From Desulfotignum sp032250905 (GTDB lineage: Bacteria; Desulfobacterota; Desulfobacteria; Desulfobacterales; Desulfobacteraceae): a stretch of DNA of 64,000 nt. Numbering within the stretch: the stretch's first letter is position 1; every line of letters starts with the position of its first letter. The notes beneath the pieces were generated by a model, which was not told the DNA's origin, made no database searches, and saw nothing but the letters and a program-made list of their open reading frames with translations. Both the position numbers and the translations under genes were made by a program. The DNA is taken from contig JAVVEQ010000008.1 of NCBI GenBank assembly GCA_032250905.1, positions 1-64,000 on the forward strand, in the 5' to 3' direction. Shown here in pieces: positions 16,341 to 25,493 of this stretch.

Positions 16341-17225
16341 TCAATACCCGAATTCGTTGAGTATCCGCTGATTACTCACCCAGTCTCTGGTGACCTTCAC
16401 AAACAGCTTGAGCAGCACTTTTCTTCCCAGCATTTTTTCCATATCCAATCTCGCCCGGGTGCCGATGGCAGACAGCATAGCCCCTTTTTTTCCGATGATG
16501 ATGCCTTTCTGGGAATCCCTTACCACATGAATACTGGCATGAATCACAATGCAGTTTTTTTCCACCTCAAAGGCATCCACCGTCACTGCTGATGAATAGG
16601 GAATTTCCATGCCGGTGAGGCGAAACACCTTCTCCCGGATAATCTCTTTGACCAGAAATTTCTCGGAGACATCGGTAAAGGTGTCTTCCGGATACAGGCG
16701 GGGGCCTTCCGGCAGGTGGGTTTCCACTTCATCCATGAGTCGGTCCACCTGAATGTTCTGCCTGGCGGATATGGGAACCACCGCCGCGAATTCAAACACC
16801 GGGGACAGCGCTTTTGCCCGTTCAAACACAGTTTGCTTCCCCGCCAGATCAATCTTGTTCAGCACCAGAATCACTGGTTTGCCCGCCTGCTTCAGCCGGG
16901 CCAGAATCATATTTTCCGATGCATGGTTGCAGGAAACCGTATCCAGTATAAACAATACCAGATCCACATCCTCCACAGCCTGCAGGGCCTGATCCACAAT
17001 CCGTTTATTGAGAAGGGTGCCGCTCTTATGGATGCCGGGGGTATCCACAAACACAATCTGGGATCCGGACCGGTTGACGATACCCAGGATCCGGTCCCTT
17101 GTGGTCTGGGGTTTTTTGGAGGTGATGGAAATTTTCTGCCCCAGCACCTGATTCAGGAGCGTGGATTTCCCGGCATTGGGAGCCCCGATAATGGCTGCAA
17201 AACCGGATCTGAAATTTTTCTGCAT
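16341..17225 (-). CDS. era: GTPase Era
   Basis: The 294-residue protein is full length for Era. The G domain has G1 GAPNAGKST, G2 around KKPQTTRD, G3 DTPGIHKSG and G4 NKID. The C-terminal KH domain contains IHVVRDSQKGIIIGKKGAMLS. Era binds the 3' end of 16S rRNA and assists 30S subunit maturation. Its start overlaps the engB stop by one base (TGATG pattern), so two ribosome-biogenesis GTPases are translationally coupled. In many bacteria era follows rnc; here rnc lies elsewhere (23925) fused to a PHP domain. Confidence 0.97.
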   Translation of the reverse strand: MQKNFRSGFAAIIGAPNAGKSTLLNQVLGQKISITSKKPQTTRDRILGIVNRSGSQIVFVDTPGIHKSGTLLNKRIVDQALQAVEDVDLVLFILDTVSCNHASENMILARLKQAGKPVILVLNKIDLAGKQTVFERAKALSPVFEFAAVVPISARQNIQVDRLMDEVETHLPEGPRLYPEDTFTDVSEKFLVKEIIREKVFRLTGMEIPYSSAVTVDAFEVEKNCIVIHASIHVVRDSQKGIIIGKKGAMLSAIGTRARLDMEKMLGRKVLLKLFVKVTRDWVSNQRILNEFGY

Positions 17226-17836
17226 CAGTCTGTTTCCTCCCCTTGGCCTTCATGCCATGCGATCAGATGATTGATTTCATCCAGTATGGTTTCCCTTCCC
17301 ACACGGGTCTTGGCGGAAAACAGGATAACCTCACCGGCACTTCGGTTCATTTGAGAACTGATGGCCGCCGCCCTTTTCTGCTGCTGCGTCCTGGACAGTT
17401 TGTCCGTTTTGGTGAGTACCACCAGATACGGCATGTCATGGGATATCAGCCAATGGGCCAGATTGCGCTCTTCTTCCCGGGGATCCCGGCGAATGTCGAT
17501 GATCAAAACCAGCCCCAGAAGATTGGTTCGATGAGTCAGATACCTTTCCACCATGGGCTGCCAGGCGGCCCGGATCTTTTTGGATACCTTGGCATAGCCG
17601 TATCCGGGCAGGTCCACGAAAGACACGGCATCATTGATGAGAAAAAAATTGATCAGCTGTGTACACCCCGGCCTGGAACTGGTCTTCACCAGATCTTTCC
17701 GTTGGATCAGGGTATTGATCATTGAACTTTTCCCCACATTGGACCGGCCGGCAAATGCGATTTCAGGCACCGTGTAATCCGGAAACTGATCTGGTTTTAC
17801 CGCGCTTTTCACAAATTGGACATCACGGATCTTCAT
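17225..17836 (-). CDS. engB: Ribosome biogenesis GTPase EngB/YsxC
   Basis: At 203 residues this fits EngB. It has PEIAFAGRSNVGKSSMINTL (G1), SRPGCTQ (G2), VDLPGYGYAKV (G3), LTKTDKLS (G4) and FSAKTRVG (G5). EngB is needed for 50S subunit assembly. It overlaps the upstream aminotransferase by four bases (ATGA) and the downstream era by one base. Confidence 0.97.
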   Translation of the reverse strand: MKIRDVQFVKSAVKPDQFPDYTVPEIAFAGRSNVGKSSMINTLIQRKDLVKTSSRPGCTQLINFFLINDAVSFVDLPGYGYAKVSKKIRAAWQPMVERYLTHRTNLLGLVLIIDIRRDPREEERNLAHWLISHDMPYLVVLTKTDKLSRTQQQKRAAAISSQMNRSAGEVILFSAKTRVGRETILDEINHLIAWHEGQGEETD

Positions 17837-18990
17837 GATACCGTCGCAAGATAACCGGCCATCCGGTCCATGCCCCGGGTCAGGTTTTCCAGGGAATTGG
17901 CGTAGGAAAATCTGAGATATCCTTCCCCGTTGGCCCCGAAATCGATGCCCGGTGTCACCCCGATATGGGCTTTCTCCAGAATATCAAATGCCAGGCCATA
18001 GGAATCCGTGGATATATGTTTCACATTGACAAAGATATAAAACGCACCCGTAGGAGGCACCTTGACCGCAAGCCCCATGTCATTGAGCCGCTGAAGCATG
18101 TAAAGCCGACGCCGGTTGTAAACTTCTTTCATCTGCTGAGTGTCTTTGTGGGCCTCTTTAAGGGCCGCCACCCCGGCCAGTTGCGTCACGGAATTGGCAC
18201 AGATGAAAAAATTCTGCTGTAGCACCTGAAGCGCCCGGACAAATTCAAGCGGTGCGATCAGATATCCCAGGCGCAGGCCGGTCATGGCAAAGAGTTTAGA
18301 AAATCCATTGAGCACAAACGCATGGGGTGTATACTCCAGAATGGAATGTTCCCGGCCTTCATAGACCAGGCCATGGTAGATTTCATCGGAAATGATGTAT
18401 ACGCCGTGTTTTTCCGCAACAGCCACAATTTCCTTCATCCGGTCATCAGGAATCACGTTTCCGGTGGGATTGGACGGGGAATTGATGAAAATCGCTTTGG
18501 TTTTCGCTGTGATCTTTGACTCGATGGTTTCCGGGGTGAACACGAATCCTTCATCCTCAAATACCGGGACAAACACCGGCACGCCCTGGACATAATGGAT
18601 GAAATTGGCGTAACAGGCATAATGCGGATCAGACACAATGACTTCATCCCCGGGGTTCACCAGCGCGGAAAACAGCAGCAGCATGGCCGGCGATGTCCCG
18701 GACGTCACCAGGATCTGTCCCGGATCCACCGATGTGCCGTAAGTGTCTTTGTGATACTGGGCAATGGCTTCCCGCAGCCGGATATCCCCGAGGCTGTGAG
18801 TGTAGCTGGTGGCATGGCAGTCCAGGGCCGCCCGGGTCGCCTGGTTCACACATTCGGGCACATCAAAATCCGGTTCTCCGATTTCCATGTGAATCACATC
18901 AATCCCGGCCGCCTCCATCTGATGGATCTTCTCCATCACATCCATGACAATAAATGGTTTGATCTGTTCACACCGTGTGGCAGGTTTCAT
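17833..18990 (-). CDS. Class I/II pyridoxal-phosphate aminotransferase
   Basis: A 385-residue fold-type I aminotransferase. Landmarks are MEIGEPDFDVP, VTSGTSPAMLLLFSALVNPG, SDPHYACYANF, INSPSNPTGNV, ISDEIYHGLVYEG, the PLP lysine in NGFSKLFAMTGLRLGYL, and the C-terminal arginine in LRFSYANS. This pattern fits the AspC/subgroup-1-gamma enzymes, which often act on aspartate or aromatic amino acids. Its place two genes after hisI and directly after hisG raises the possibility that it serves as histidinol-phosphate aminotransferase, but the motifs do not prove that. One base separates it from the hisG stop. Confidence 0.9.
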   Translation of the reverse strand: MKPATRCEQIKPFIVMDVMEKIHQMEAAGIDVIHMEIGEPDFDVPECVNQATRAALDCHATSYTHSLGDIRLREAIAQYHKDTYGTSVDPGQILVTSGTSPAMLLLFSALVNPGDEVIVSDPHYACYANFIHYVQGVPVFVPVFEDEGFVFTPETIESKITAKTKAIFINSPSNPTGNVIPDDRMKEIVAVAEKHGVYIISDEIYHGLVYEGREHSILEYTPHAFVLNGFSKLFAMTGLRLGYLIAPLEFVRALQVLQQNFFICANSVTQLAGVAALKEAHKDTQQMKEVYNRRRLYMLQRLNDMGLAVKVPPTGAFYIFVNVKHISTDSYGLAFDILEKAHIGVTPGIDFGANGEGYLRFSYANSLENLTRGMDRMAGYLATVS

Positions 18991-18991
18991 T

Positions 18992-19867
18992 TTACAGTAC
19001 CTTGTTCAAGGGATATTCAATAATGCCTTCAGCTCCCTGCTTGAGCAGCTGGGGGATCAGGTCCCTGACATATCTGGTATCAATGATGCTCTCTACCGAA
19101 AACCAGTCGGACTGGTACAGAGATGCAATCGTGGGGGCGTTCAGGCTGGGCAGCAGAGAGACAATTTTAGCGATTTTCTTTTCCGGCACATTCATTTTTA
19201 TCCCAACCATCCTGTCCGCCACCAGAGCGCCCTGGAGCAGCTGGGCAATCTGTTCTATTTTTTCCTTTTTGACGGGATTCTGCCAGGCTGTTTTGTTGGC
19301 GATAAGCTGCGTGTTGGTTTCCATGACCTCATGAATCACGCGCAGGTTGTGGGCTCGAATCGTACTTTCGGTTTCTGTGATCTCCACGATGGCATCGGCC
19401 AGGCCGGACACGATCTTTGCTTCAGTGGCGCCCCAGGAGAACTTCACCGTGACATCGATATTGCGTTCCTTGAAAAACCGCTGGGTGAACTTCACCAGTT
19501 CCGTGGAAATGGTTTTGCCTTCCAGATCCTTCAGCGTTTGAATCGGGGAGTCGTTGGCGACCGCCACCACCCACCGGGCCGGACGGGCGCTGACCTTGGA
19601 ATAAACCAGGTCCGTCACCACATGGACATCAGACTCATGTTCCGCCACCCAGTCCAGACCGGTGAGACCGGCATCGATGACACCGGTCTCCACGTTAATG
19701 GACATTTCCTGGGCCCGGCACAATGCACATTCGATGGTGTCGTCATCAATGTCGGGAAAATAACTTCTGCCTTCTACATTGATTTTCCATCCGGAACGTC
19801 TGAACAGGTCAATGGTCGCATTTTGAAGGCTTCCCTTGGGAATGCCCAGTTTTAATATTTTTTCCAT
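18992..19867 (-). CDS. hisG: ATP phosphoribosyltransferase (long form)
   Basis: The 291-residue HisG catalyses the first step of histidine synthesis, joining ATP and PRPP. The start LKLGIPKGSLQNATIDLF, the GVIDAGLTGLDWV segment and the PRPP-loop region EITETEST are recognisable. Length and the C-terminal ACT-like regulatory domain (about 215-290) place it in the HisG-long form, which needs no HisZ and is feedback inhibited by histidine. It overlaps hisI by one base. The rest of the his pathway is not in this window. Confidence 0.96.
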   Translation of the reverse strand: MEKILKLGIPKGSLQNATIDLFRRSGWKINVEGRSYFPDIDDDTIECALCRAQEMSINVETGVIDAGLTGLDWVAEHESDVHVVTDLVYSKVSARPARWVVAVANDSPIQTLKDLEGKTISTELVKFTQRFFKERNIDVTVKFSWGATEAKIVSGLADAIVEITETESTIRAHNLRVIHEVMETNTQLIANKTAWQNPVKKEKIEQIAQLLQGALVADRMVGIKMNVPEKKIAKIVSLLPSLNAPTIASLYQSDWFSVESIIDTRYVRDLIPQLLKQGAEGIIEYPLNKVL

Positions 19868-20241
19868 TATTTATACACCTTTTCGGGATCAAACGACTTG
19901 TGTTCGACAATCTTGAGTTCATTTCCATCCACGGCCCGGTAAAAACAGCTTTTATATCCCTTGTGACAAGCCCCGCGCCCGGCCTGTTCCACTTTTAACA
20001 CCACAGTATCCAGATCGCAGTCCACCCGGATCTCCTTGACATGCTGCACATGACCCGATGACTCTCCTTTTGTCCATAATTCATTGCGCGAACGACTGAA
20101 ATAGGTGGCTTTTTTTGTCTCAAGGGTTTTTTCAAACGCAGCATGGTTCATATAGGCCAGCATCAATATCTGACCGGTGGCGGCATCTTGAACAATGGCA
20201 GGAATCAGTCCCCCTGATTTTTCAAAATCAAGCTGAAACAT
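19867..20241 (-). CDS. hisI: Phosphoribosyl-AMP cyclohydrolase
   Basis: A 124-residue single-domain HisI, without the HisE part that is fused in enteric bacteria. Metal-binding cysteines appear in VRVDCDLDTVV and GACHKGYKSCFYR; other family motifs are ILMLAYMNHAAFEKTL and ATYFSRSRNELWTKGE. It opens the phosphoribosyl-AMP ring in the third step of histidine synthesis. It is the first gene of a minus-strand operon with hisG, an aminotransferase, engB, era and HNH, with the promoter at 20288-20316. Confidence 0.96.
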   Translation of the reverse strand: MFQLDFEKSGGLIPAIVQDAATGQILMLAYMNHAAFEKTLETKKATYFSRSRNELWTKGESSGHVQHVKEIRVDCDLDTVVLKVEQAGRGACHKGYKSCFYRAVDGNELKIVEHKSFDPEKVYK

Positions 20242-20287
20242 GGGTCGATTTATTTCCTTTTTTTTATCATGTTAACCCAAACTTAAT

Positions 20288-20316
20288 AATTTAACCAAAA
20301 TTCCATAAAAAGTCAA
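20288..20316 (-). promoter_or_regulatory. Sigma-70 promoter of the hisI operon
   Basis: The minus strand carries TTGACT (20311-20316), a 17-base spacer and TAAATT (20288-20293), about 40 bases upstream of the hisI start codon. No attenuator-like leader peptide is visible in the short leader. Confidence 0.7.
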
Positions 20317-20505
20317 TTTATAAACCATCCTGATTTTTGCAGGGCGGGTATCTGGACAAAGGTATAATCGTCCTGGTTGATGTTATGCAAAAAAAACGGT
20401 ATGATCGCACACTGAATTCACGGTTTGCGTGATCGTCCTCACAGGGAGGGGGTCTGCCGGAAACCGAAAACTTACGAACACTTTGAAACAGGTTTTCATA
20501 CAATT

Positions 20506-22908
20506 ATGGTCAGCAGGAAAACCAGATCCGAAATTTTGAAAAAACGAAAAAAAAAAGAAACCCGCCGAATGCTCTCTGTTTTCAAATGGGGCATTGTTTC
20601 TATTTTTACATTCATGCTCCTGACTGCGGGTGGACTGGTCGGACTTTATGTCTATCTGAGCCGCAGTCTGCCTGAAATCAACTCGTTGGAAGATTATCAG
20701 CCGTCCACGGTTTCCTATGTATTTTCCGATGACGGCAGAAAAATCGGTGAGTTCTACAACGAACGCCGGATTGTCATCCCTTTGTCAGACATGCCAGGTC
20801 ATCTGATCAACGCATTTGTTGCCGCGGAAGATTCCCGGTTCCGGGAACATCCGGGAATTGACGTTCAATCCATTTTGCGGGCGTTTATTAAAAATTTTCA
20901 GGCCGGCACCATCACCCAGGGTGGCAGCACCATCACCCAGCAGGTCACCAAATCCTTTCTTCTGACACCGGAACGGACCTATACACGAAAACTTAAAGAA
21001 GCGATCCTGGCCTACCGCATAGAAAAAAAATTCACCAAGGACCAGATTTTGTACCTGTATCTGAATCAGATCTATCTGGGCCACGGGGCTTACGGGGTTG
21101 AATCGGCTGCGGAAAATTATTTCGGCAAACACGCCAGAGATCTGAATCTGGCTGAATGCGCCATGCTGGCGGGCCTCCCCCAGGCTCCCAGCCGGTATTC
21201 CCCGTTTCAATTTCCAGACCGGGCCAAACAACGGCAGATCTATACCTTGAACCGCATGAAGGAAGAAGGCATGATCTCCAATATGGAGGTCACCGAAGCC
21301 ATTGATATGCCGCTGGATATCAAGCCGCGCAAGAACTGGTTCATCGAACGGGTTCCTTTTTATACAGAGCATGTCCGGCGCTACGTAGAAAAAAAATACG
21401 GTGCGGATGTCCTTTACAATCAGGGGCTCCAGATCCATACGGCCGTGAACATTGAATTCCAGAAAATGGGTCGGAATGCTGTCAATCAAGGCTTGATGGA
21501 TCATGACCATCGCATGGGATACCGGGGGCCGTCCGGACAGATTCCCCTCTCCCAAATCGAACCGTTCTGCGCCGTTGAAGCGGAAAAAATTCAGGAAAGC
21601 CTCCTGAACCAGGGGGATGTTTATACCGGTGTGGTCCTGAAAGTCGATGATCAGAAAGAAATGACCGTTGTCCGTGTGGGCAGTTTTGAAGGCATCATCC
21701 GGCTTAAAACCATGATCTGGGCGCGCCGGCCGGATCCGAAAATCGCCTATTATGAATCCAGGGTAACGGCCCCGTCTCATGTTTTGGAACCTGGAGATAT
21801 CATCCAGGTCAAAGTCAACGCCTTGTCGGAAAGCGGGGCTGATTATGAATTCACTCTATACCAGGAACCCGTTGCCCAGGCCGCGCTGTTGAGTATCGAG
21901 GCGGAAACCGGCCATGTCAAAGCCATGATCGGCGGAAGAGATTACCGGGACAGCCAGTTCAACCGGGCTTATCAATCGCTGCGGCAGCCCGGGTCCGCGT
22001 TCAAGCCCATCATTTATGCCGCTGCGCTGGACAAGGGATATACCCCTGCAACCGTGATCATGGATTCGCCGGTGGTATACGAGGATGCTGAAAGAGATTT
22101 CATCTGGAAACCCCAGAATTACGCAGAAACATTTTATGGCCCCACCCTGTTCAGAGAAGCCCTGGTGCATTCCCGGAATGTGGTCACCATCAAAATTCTT
22201 CAGGATATCGGCATTTCCTATGTGACCGATTATGCCAGAAAACTGGGGATCACATCGGATATCAGCCAGGATCTTTCCATCGCGCTTGGATCTTCCGGTG
22301 TTTCCCTGCTTGAAATGGTCAATGCCTATGCCGTGTTTTCCAATCTCGGATACTTTATTGAACCTGTGTTTATTACCGAAATTTTTGACCGCCACGGCAA
22401 TCTGCTGGAAAGCTCACAGCTGGTGCGGAAAAAAGTCATTGACATGAGTACCGCTTTCATCATGACCCATCTTATGGAAAGTGTCGTCAAATCCGGCACC
22501 GGTCAGCGGGTCAGGGCGCTGAAACGGCCGGTTGCCGGAAAGACCGGCACTACCAACAACCTCTATGATGCCTGGTTTCTTGGATATACTCCGAGATACA
22601 CCACCGGCGTCTGGGTGGGGCTGGATCAGGGAGGCTCGCTGGGAAAAGGGGAAACCGGTTCCAGAACCGCCAGCCCCATATGGCTGGATTACATGCAGCA
22701 GGTCCTGGAAGGAAAGCCTGTCAGAACCTTTACTGTGCCGGACGGAGTGGTATTTGCCAAAATCGATGCTGAAACCGGATTGCTGCCCATCAAGGAATCG
22801 AAGAAAACCTTTTTCGAATGTTTCAAGGAAGGTACGATTCCCACCGAATACACGTCCAGACCGGACACAATCATCAACACGGACGATCTCTTCAAACAGG
22901 GGATTTAA
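20506..22908 (+). CDS. Bifunctional penicillin-binding protein 1A
   Basis: The chosen start at 20506 gives 800 residues: a basic cytoplasmic tail (KTRSEILKKRKKKETRR), one membrane helix (about 25-50), a GT51 glycosyltransferase domain with the catalytic glutamate in AAEDSRFREHPG and GGSTITQQVTKSFLL, a PBP1A-type OB insert (about 310-440), and a transpeptidase domain with SAFK, SRN and KTGTT motifs. It polymerises and cross-links peptidoglycan in the periplasm. No strong ribosome-binding site is seen at 20506. Its 3' end overlaps the opposing radical SAM gene by 17 bases. Confidence 0.93.
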   Translation: MVSRKTRSEILKKRKKKETRRMLSVFKWGIVSIFTFMLLTAGGLVGLYVYLSRSLPEINSLEDYQPSTVSYVFSDDGRKIGEFYNERRIVIPLSDMPGHLINAFVAAEDSRFREHPGIDVQSILRAFIKNFQAGTITQGGSTITQQVTKSFLLTPERTYTRKLKEAILAYRIEKKFTKDQILYLYLNQIYLGHGAYGVESAAENYFGKHARDLNLAECAMLAGLPQAPSRYSPFQFPDRAKQRQIYTLNRMKEEGMISNMEVTEAIDMPLDIKPRKNWFIERVPFYTEHVRRYVEKKYGADVLYNQGLQIHTAVNIEFQKMGRNAVNQGLMDHDHRMGYRGPSGQIPLSQIEPFCAVEAEKIQESLLNQGDVYTGVVLKVDDQKEMTVVRVGSFEGIIRLKTMIWARRPDPKIAYYESRVTAPSHVLEPGDIIQVKVNALSESGADYEFTLYQEPVAQAALLSIEAETGHVKAMIGGRDYRDSQFNRAYQSLRQPGSAFKPIIYAAALDKGYTPATVIMDSPVVYEDAERDFIWKPQNYAETFYGPTLFREALVHSRNVVTIKILQDIGISYVTDYARKLGITSDISQDLSIALGSSGVSLLEMVNAYAVFSNLGYFIEPVFITEIFDRHGNLLESSQLVRKKVIDMSTAFIMTHLMESVVKSGTGQRVRALKRPVAGKTGTTNNLYDAWFLGYTPRYTTGVWVGLDQGGSLGKGETGSRTASPIWLDYMQQVLEGKPVRTFTVPDGVVFAKIDAETGLLPIKESKKTFFECFKEGTIPTEYTSRPDTIINTDDLFKQGI

Positions 22909-23920
22909 CGACGTTCACCCCGTCGGTCTCCATGGCCGGATCAACCCGGATGTGAAAATCAATTTCTGGAAATTGTTGTTTCAACCGGATCAGATTGCGG
23001 TTCCTGTCCCCCCGCAACCGGGATTCCCTGGAAGGATGAACCTGCAGGTGTACCTTTCCGGAACAGCGGGCCGTCCCGAGCGCCTGGATTTTTTGAACAG
23101 TATGCTGGTAAAAAATTTTGGAAAGAACCAGATGCCCGAAAGCCGGATGGCAGGGTCCGGCCAGAACCGACCCCATCCCCGGATCCGACATCTGAACCCC
23201 CATGCGGATCACTTTCACACCGGCCTGGGTAAAAATACGATATGCCCGGCCGGTGACATCAACCGCCTGATCCACGGTCAGAGGGTGATAGGTCCCGTCA
23301 CGATACCATCGGGCCAGCCGGGTATTTTTCAACACCAGGACCGGATAGATCCGGGCTGTTGATGGATTCATTTCCGCAAGAACACGTGCGGTCTGAATCG
23401 CGCCTTCCCGGGTATCTCCCGGAAGCCCCGCCATGATCTGTACCCCGGCGTTCATTCCAAATACGTTGAGCAGGCCCATGGCCCGGCAGGTATCATTCCG
23501 GGTATGGCCCCTTTTCACCCTTGCCAGTACTTGATCATCCATGGATTGAACCCCCAGTTCAACCAGGTTGACCGGATATGCCCCGATCTGTTCCAGCCGA
23601 TCGCTGGTCACGGTATCCGGGCGTGTTGAAAACCGGATGCCCTGGACGGCCCCGATGTCGACAAACGGCCGGACGCTTTCCAGCAGATCCGTGATATGTC
23701 CGGGTGCCAGTCCCAGGAAATTGCCGCCGAAAAATGCCACTTCCACCCGGGATCGCGGCTTCGAAAGGGTCAGGTAAGTCTGGATGATCTCAGCCACCCG
23801 CCTGGCATCCGGCAGCAATGACTGTTCTCCGGTAATGGCCTTCTGGTTGCAGAACACACATCGGTGAGGGCATCCTGAGTGAGGAATGAATACCGGAATG
23901 ACCAGAGGAGAATCGGTCAT
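22892..23920 (-). CDS. Radical SAM protein, Elp3-like
   Basis: A 342-residue protein with the radical SAM cluster motif CPHRCVFC (C-x3-C-x2-C, residues about 17-24) after VIPVFIPHSG. The barrel shows VEVAFFGGNFLG, GIRFSTRPDTV, ELGVQSMDDQVL and IMAGLPGDTREG, the spacing of the Elp3/MiaB-type oxidoreductase superfamily. It lacks the acetyltransferase domain of true Elp3. The substrate is unknown; a role in RNA or translation is suggested only by position, four bases downstream of the PHP-RNase III fusion gene. Confidence 0.88.
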   Translation of the reverse strand: MTDSPLVIPVFIPHSGCPHRCVFCNQKAITGEQSLLPDARRVAEIIQTYLTLSKPRSRVEVAFFGGNFLGLAPGHITDLLESVRPFVDIGAVQGIRFSTRPDTVTSDRLEQIGAYPVNLVELGVQSMDDQVLARVKRGHTRNDTCRAMGLLNVFGMNAGVQIMAGLPGDTREGAIQTARVLAEMNPSTARIYPVLVLKNTRLARWYRDGTYHPLTVDQAVDVTGRAYRIFTQAGVKVIRMGVQMSDPGMGSVLAGPCHPAFGHLVLSKIFYQHTVQKIQALGTARCSGKVHLQVHPSRESRLRGDRNRNLIRLKQQFPEIDFHIRVDPAMETDGVNVVKSPV

Positions 23921-23924
23921 CAGC

Positions 23925-25481
23925 TCAACATTTTTTCAGCAGCTTCAAGGCTTTCCCTGCGGCATCCTGTTCCGCTGCTTTTTTGGATTTGCCAAACCCC
24001 TGAGTATGTATATGGGCCAGTTCCAGGCAGATTTCAAAGGTTTTGTCATGATCCGGGCCGAATTCCCGGGTCACCGTATACACCGGGGCCTGGGAAAACA
24101 CTTCCTGGGCATACTCCTGGATACTGCTCTTGTAATCCACAGTATGATCTCTGGACAGGACCTGATCCACCACGTCTTCAAACAGGTTCTGAACCAGATC
24201 GCAGGTGATATCGAACCCGGCATCCAGGAATATGGCTGCCACCACTGCTTCAAATGTATCGGAAAGAATGGAATTTTTGTCCGCACCGCCGGAACCGGCT
24301 TCTCCCTTTCCCAACCGGATAAACCGGCCCAGATCAATGGATCGGGCCATATCCGCCAGAGAGGGTTCACTCACCAGGGTCGAACGGAGCCGGGACAATT
24401 CTCCTTCCTTTCTGGCTGGACTTCGCTGCATGAGAATATGGCCCACACACAGACCCAGGACCGCGTCTCCCAGAAACTCAAGCCGTTCGTTGTCTGAATT
24501 GCACACCGTCTGATTCTCGTTCAAAAAGGACCGGTGGCACAGCGCTGTCTGAAGCAGGGACCGGTCCAGGAACCGATGGCACAGATTGGTTTCCAGAATA
24601 TCCAGCCGGTCATGAAGATTGCGCATGGCAATCACCCGGTCGGTCAATGCCTTGAAACAGGTAAAAGGAACCCGGATGTTGTCTTTCCCCCGGCCCAGAC
24701 GCACCCCTGGGTTGAAACTACCGTGGAAGTCCGATCCCCCGGTGACCAGTAATTTCTTTTTCCGGGCCAGGGCCTTGAAATATGTGGTTTTCCGGGAGTC
24801 ATGGTCGGTATAGAAGACCTCGATCCCCTGAAGCCCATGTCCCACTAAAGTATCCACAAACCGTTCCAGGTCTCCGGTGGCTTTGAATGACAGCAGCCCG
24901 GGGTGGGCCAGCACCGGAACCCCTCCGGCATCCAGAATCGTCTGGATGGCTGTGTCACAAGGTATTTTGTGTTTTTTCACATACGCGGGGCATCCGTTCC
25001 CCAGAAATTGATCAAACGCGTCACTGAATGATGAAACCATTCCTTTTTTCACCATCATTTCGGCAATATGGGGTCGGCCGATCTGACGGGTCTTGAAATG
25101 CGCCGTCAACTCATCCATGGTGATATCCAGCCCCAATTGCTGCAGTTGCTGAATAATTTTTGGATTGCGTTGTTTCCGGGCGGTTTTCGCTGTTGCCAGA
25201 ACCTGGTTCAACTGCCGGTCATACAGGGAAAAGCCGTAACCCAGCAGATGAACACTCCCGACCCCGTCAAACTCTTTTGGCGGTTCACAGGAAATCTCCA
25301 CCCCGGTGATGAACTCCACTGGAAAGGCATGCAGATGATCCAGAATGTCATGAATACCGTCAATGGTATCATGATCGGTCAGTGAAATCGCCCGGACACC
25401 GGAATCCCGGGCAAGCCCCAGAAGCTCATACGGCGACAGGGACCCATCCGAAGCGGTGGAGTGTATGTGAAGATCAATCAA
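23925..25481 (-). CDS. rnc: PHP-domain phosphoesterase fused to ribonuclease III
   Basis: This 518-residue protein joins two nuclease families. Residues 1-285 are a PHP domain with the metal ligands in DLHIHSTASDGS, LTDHDT, ITGVEIS, GRPHIA, VLAHPG and GGSDFHG, as in RNase AM (YciV/TrpH type), a 5'-3' exonuclease of short RNAs and 5S/16S/23S rRNA ends. Residues 295-445 are the RNase III catalytic domain (NERLEFLGDAVLG, DTFEAVVAAIFLD) and 448-517 a double-stranded-RNA-binding domain. The frame is open through the junction (about 286-300). The start is TTG at 25481 with a modest GGAAAA site. An internal ATG at residue 286 could give RNase III alone, but its upstream site is weak. The gene lies in a dksA operon. 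Confidence 0.93.
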   Translation of the reverse strand: MIDLHIHSTASDGSLSPYELLGLARDSGVRAISLTDHDTIDGIHDILDHLHAFPVEFITGVEISCEPPKEFDGVGSVHLLGYGFSLYDRQLNQVLATAKTARKQRNPKIIQQLQQLGLDITMDELTAHFKTRQIGRPHIAEMMVKKGMVSSFSDAFDQFLGNGCPAYVKKHKIPCDTAIQTILDAGGVPVLAHPGLLSFKATGDLERFVDTLVGHGLQGIEVFYTDHDSRKTTYFKALARKKKLLVTGGSDFHGSFNPGVRLGRGKDNIRVPFTCFKALTDRVIAMRNLHDRLDILETNLCHRFLDRSLLQTALCHRSFLNENQTVCNSDNERLEFLGDAVLGLCVGHILMQRSPARKEGELSRLRSTLVSEPSLADMARSIDLGRFIRLGKGEAGSGGADKNSILSDTFEAVVAAIFLDAGFDITCDLVQNLFEDVVDQVLSRDHTVDYKSSIQEYAQEVFSQAPVYTVTREFGPDHDKTFEICLELAHIHTQGFGKSKKAAEQDAAGKALKLLKKC

Positions 25482-25493
25482 TGGTTTTTCCGG

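Noticed and set aside
20785..21780. A 331-codon open frame on the minus strand.
   Set aside because: It lies antisense to the PBP1A gene and shows no family features.
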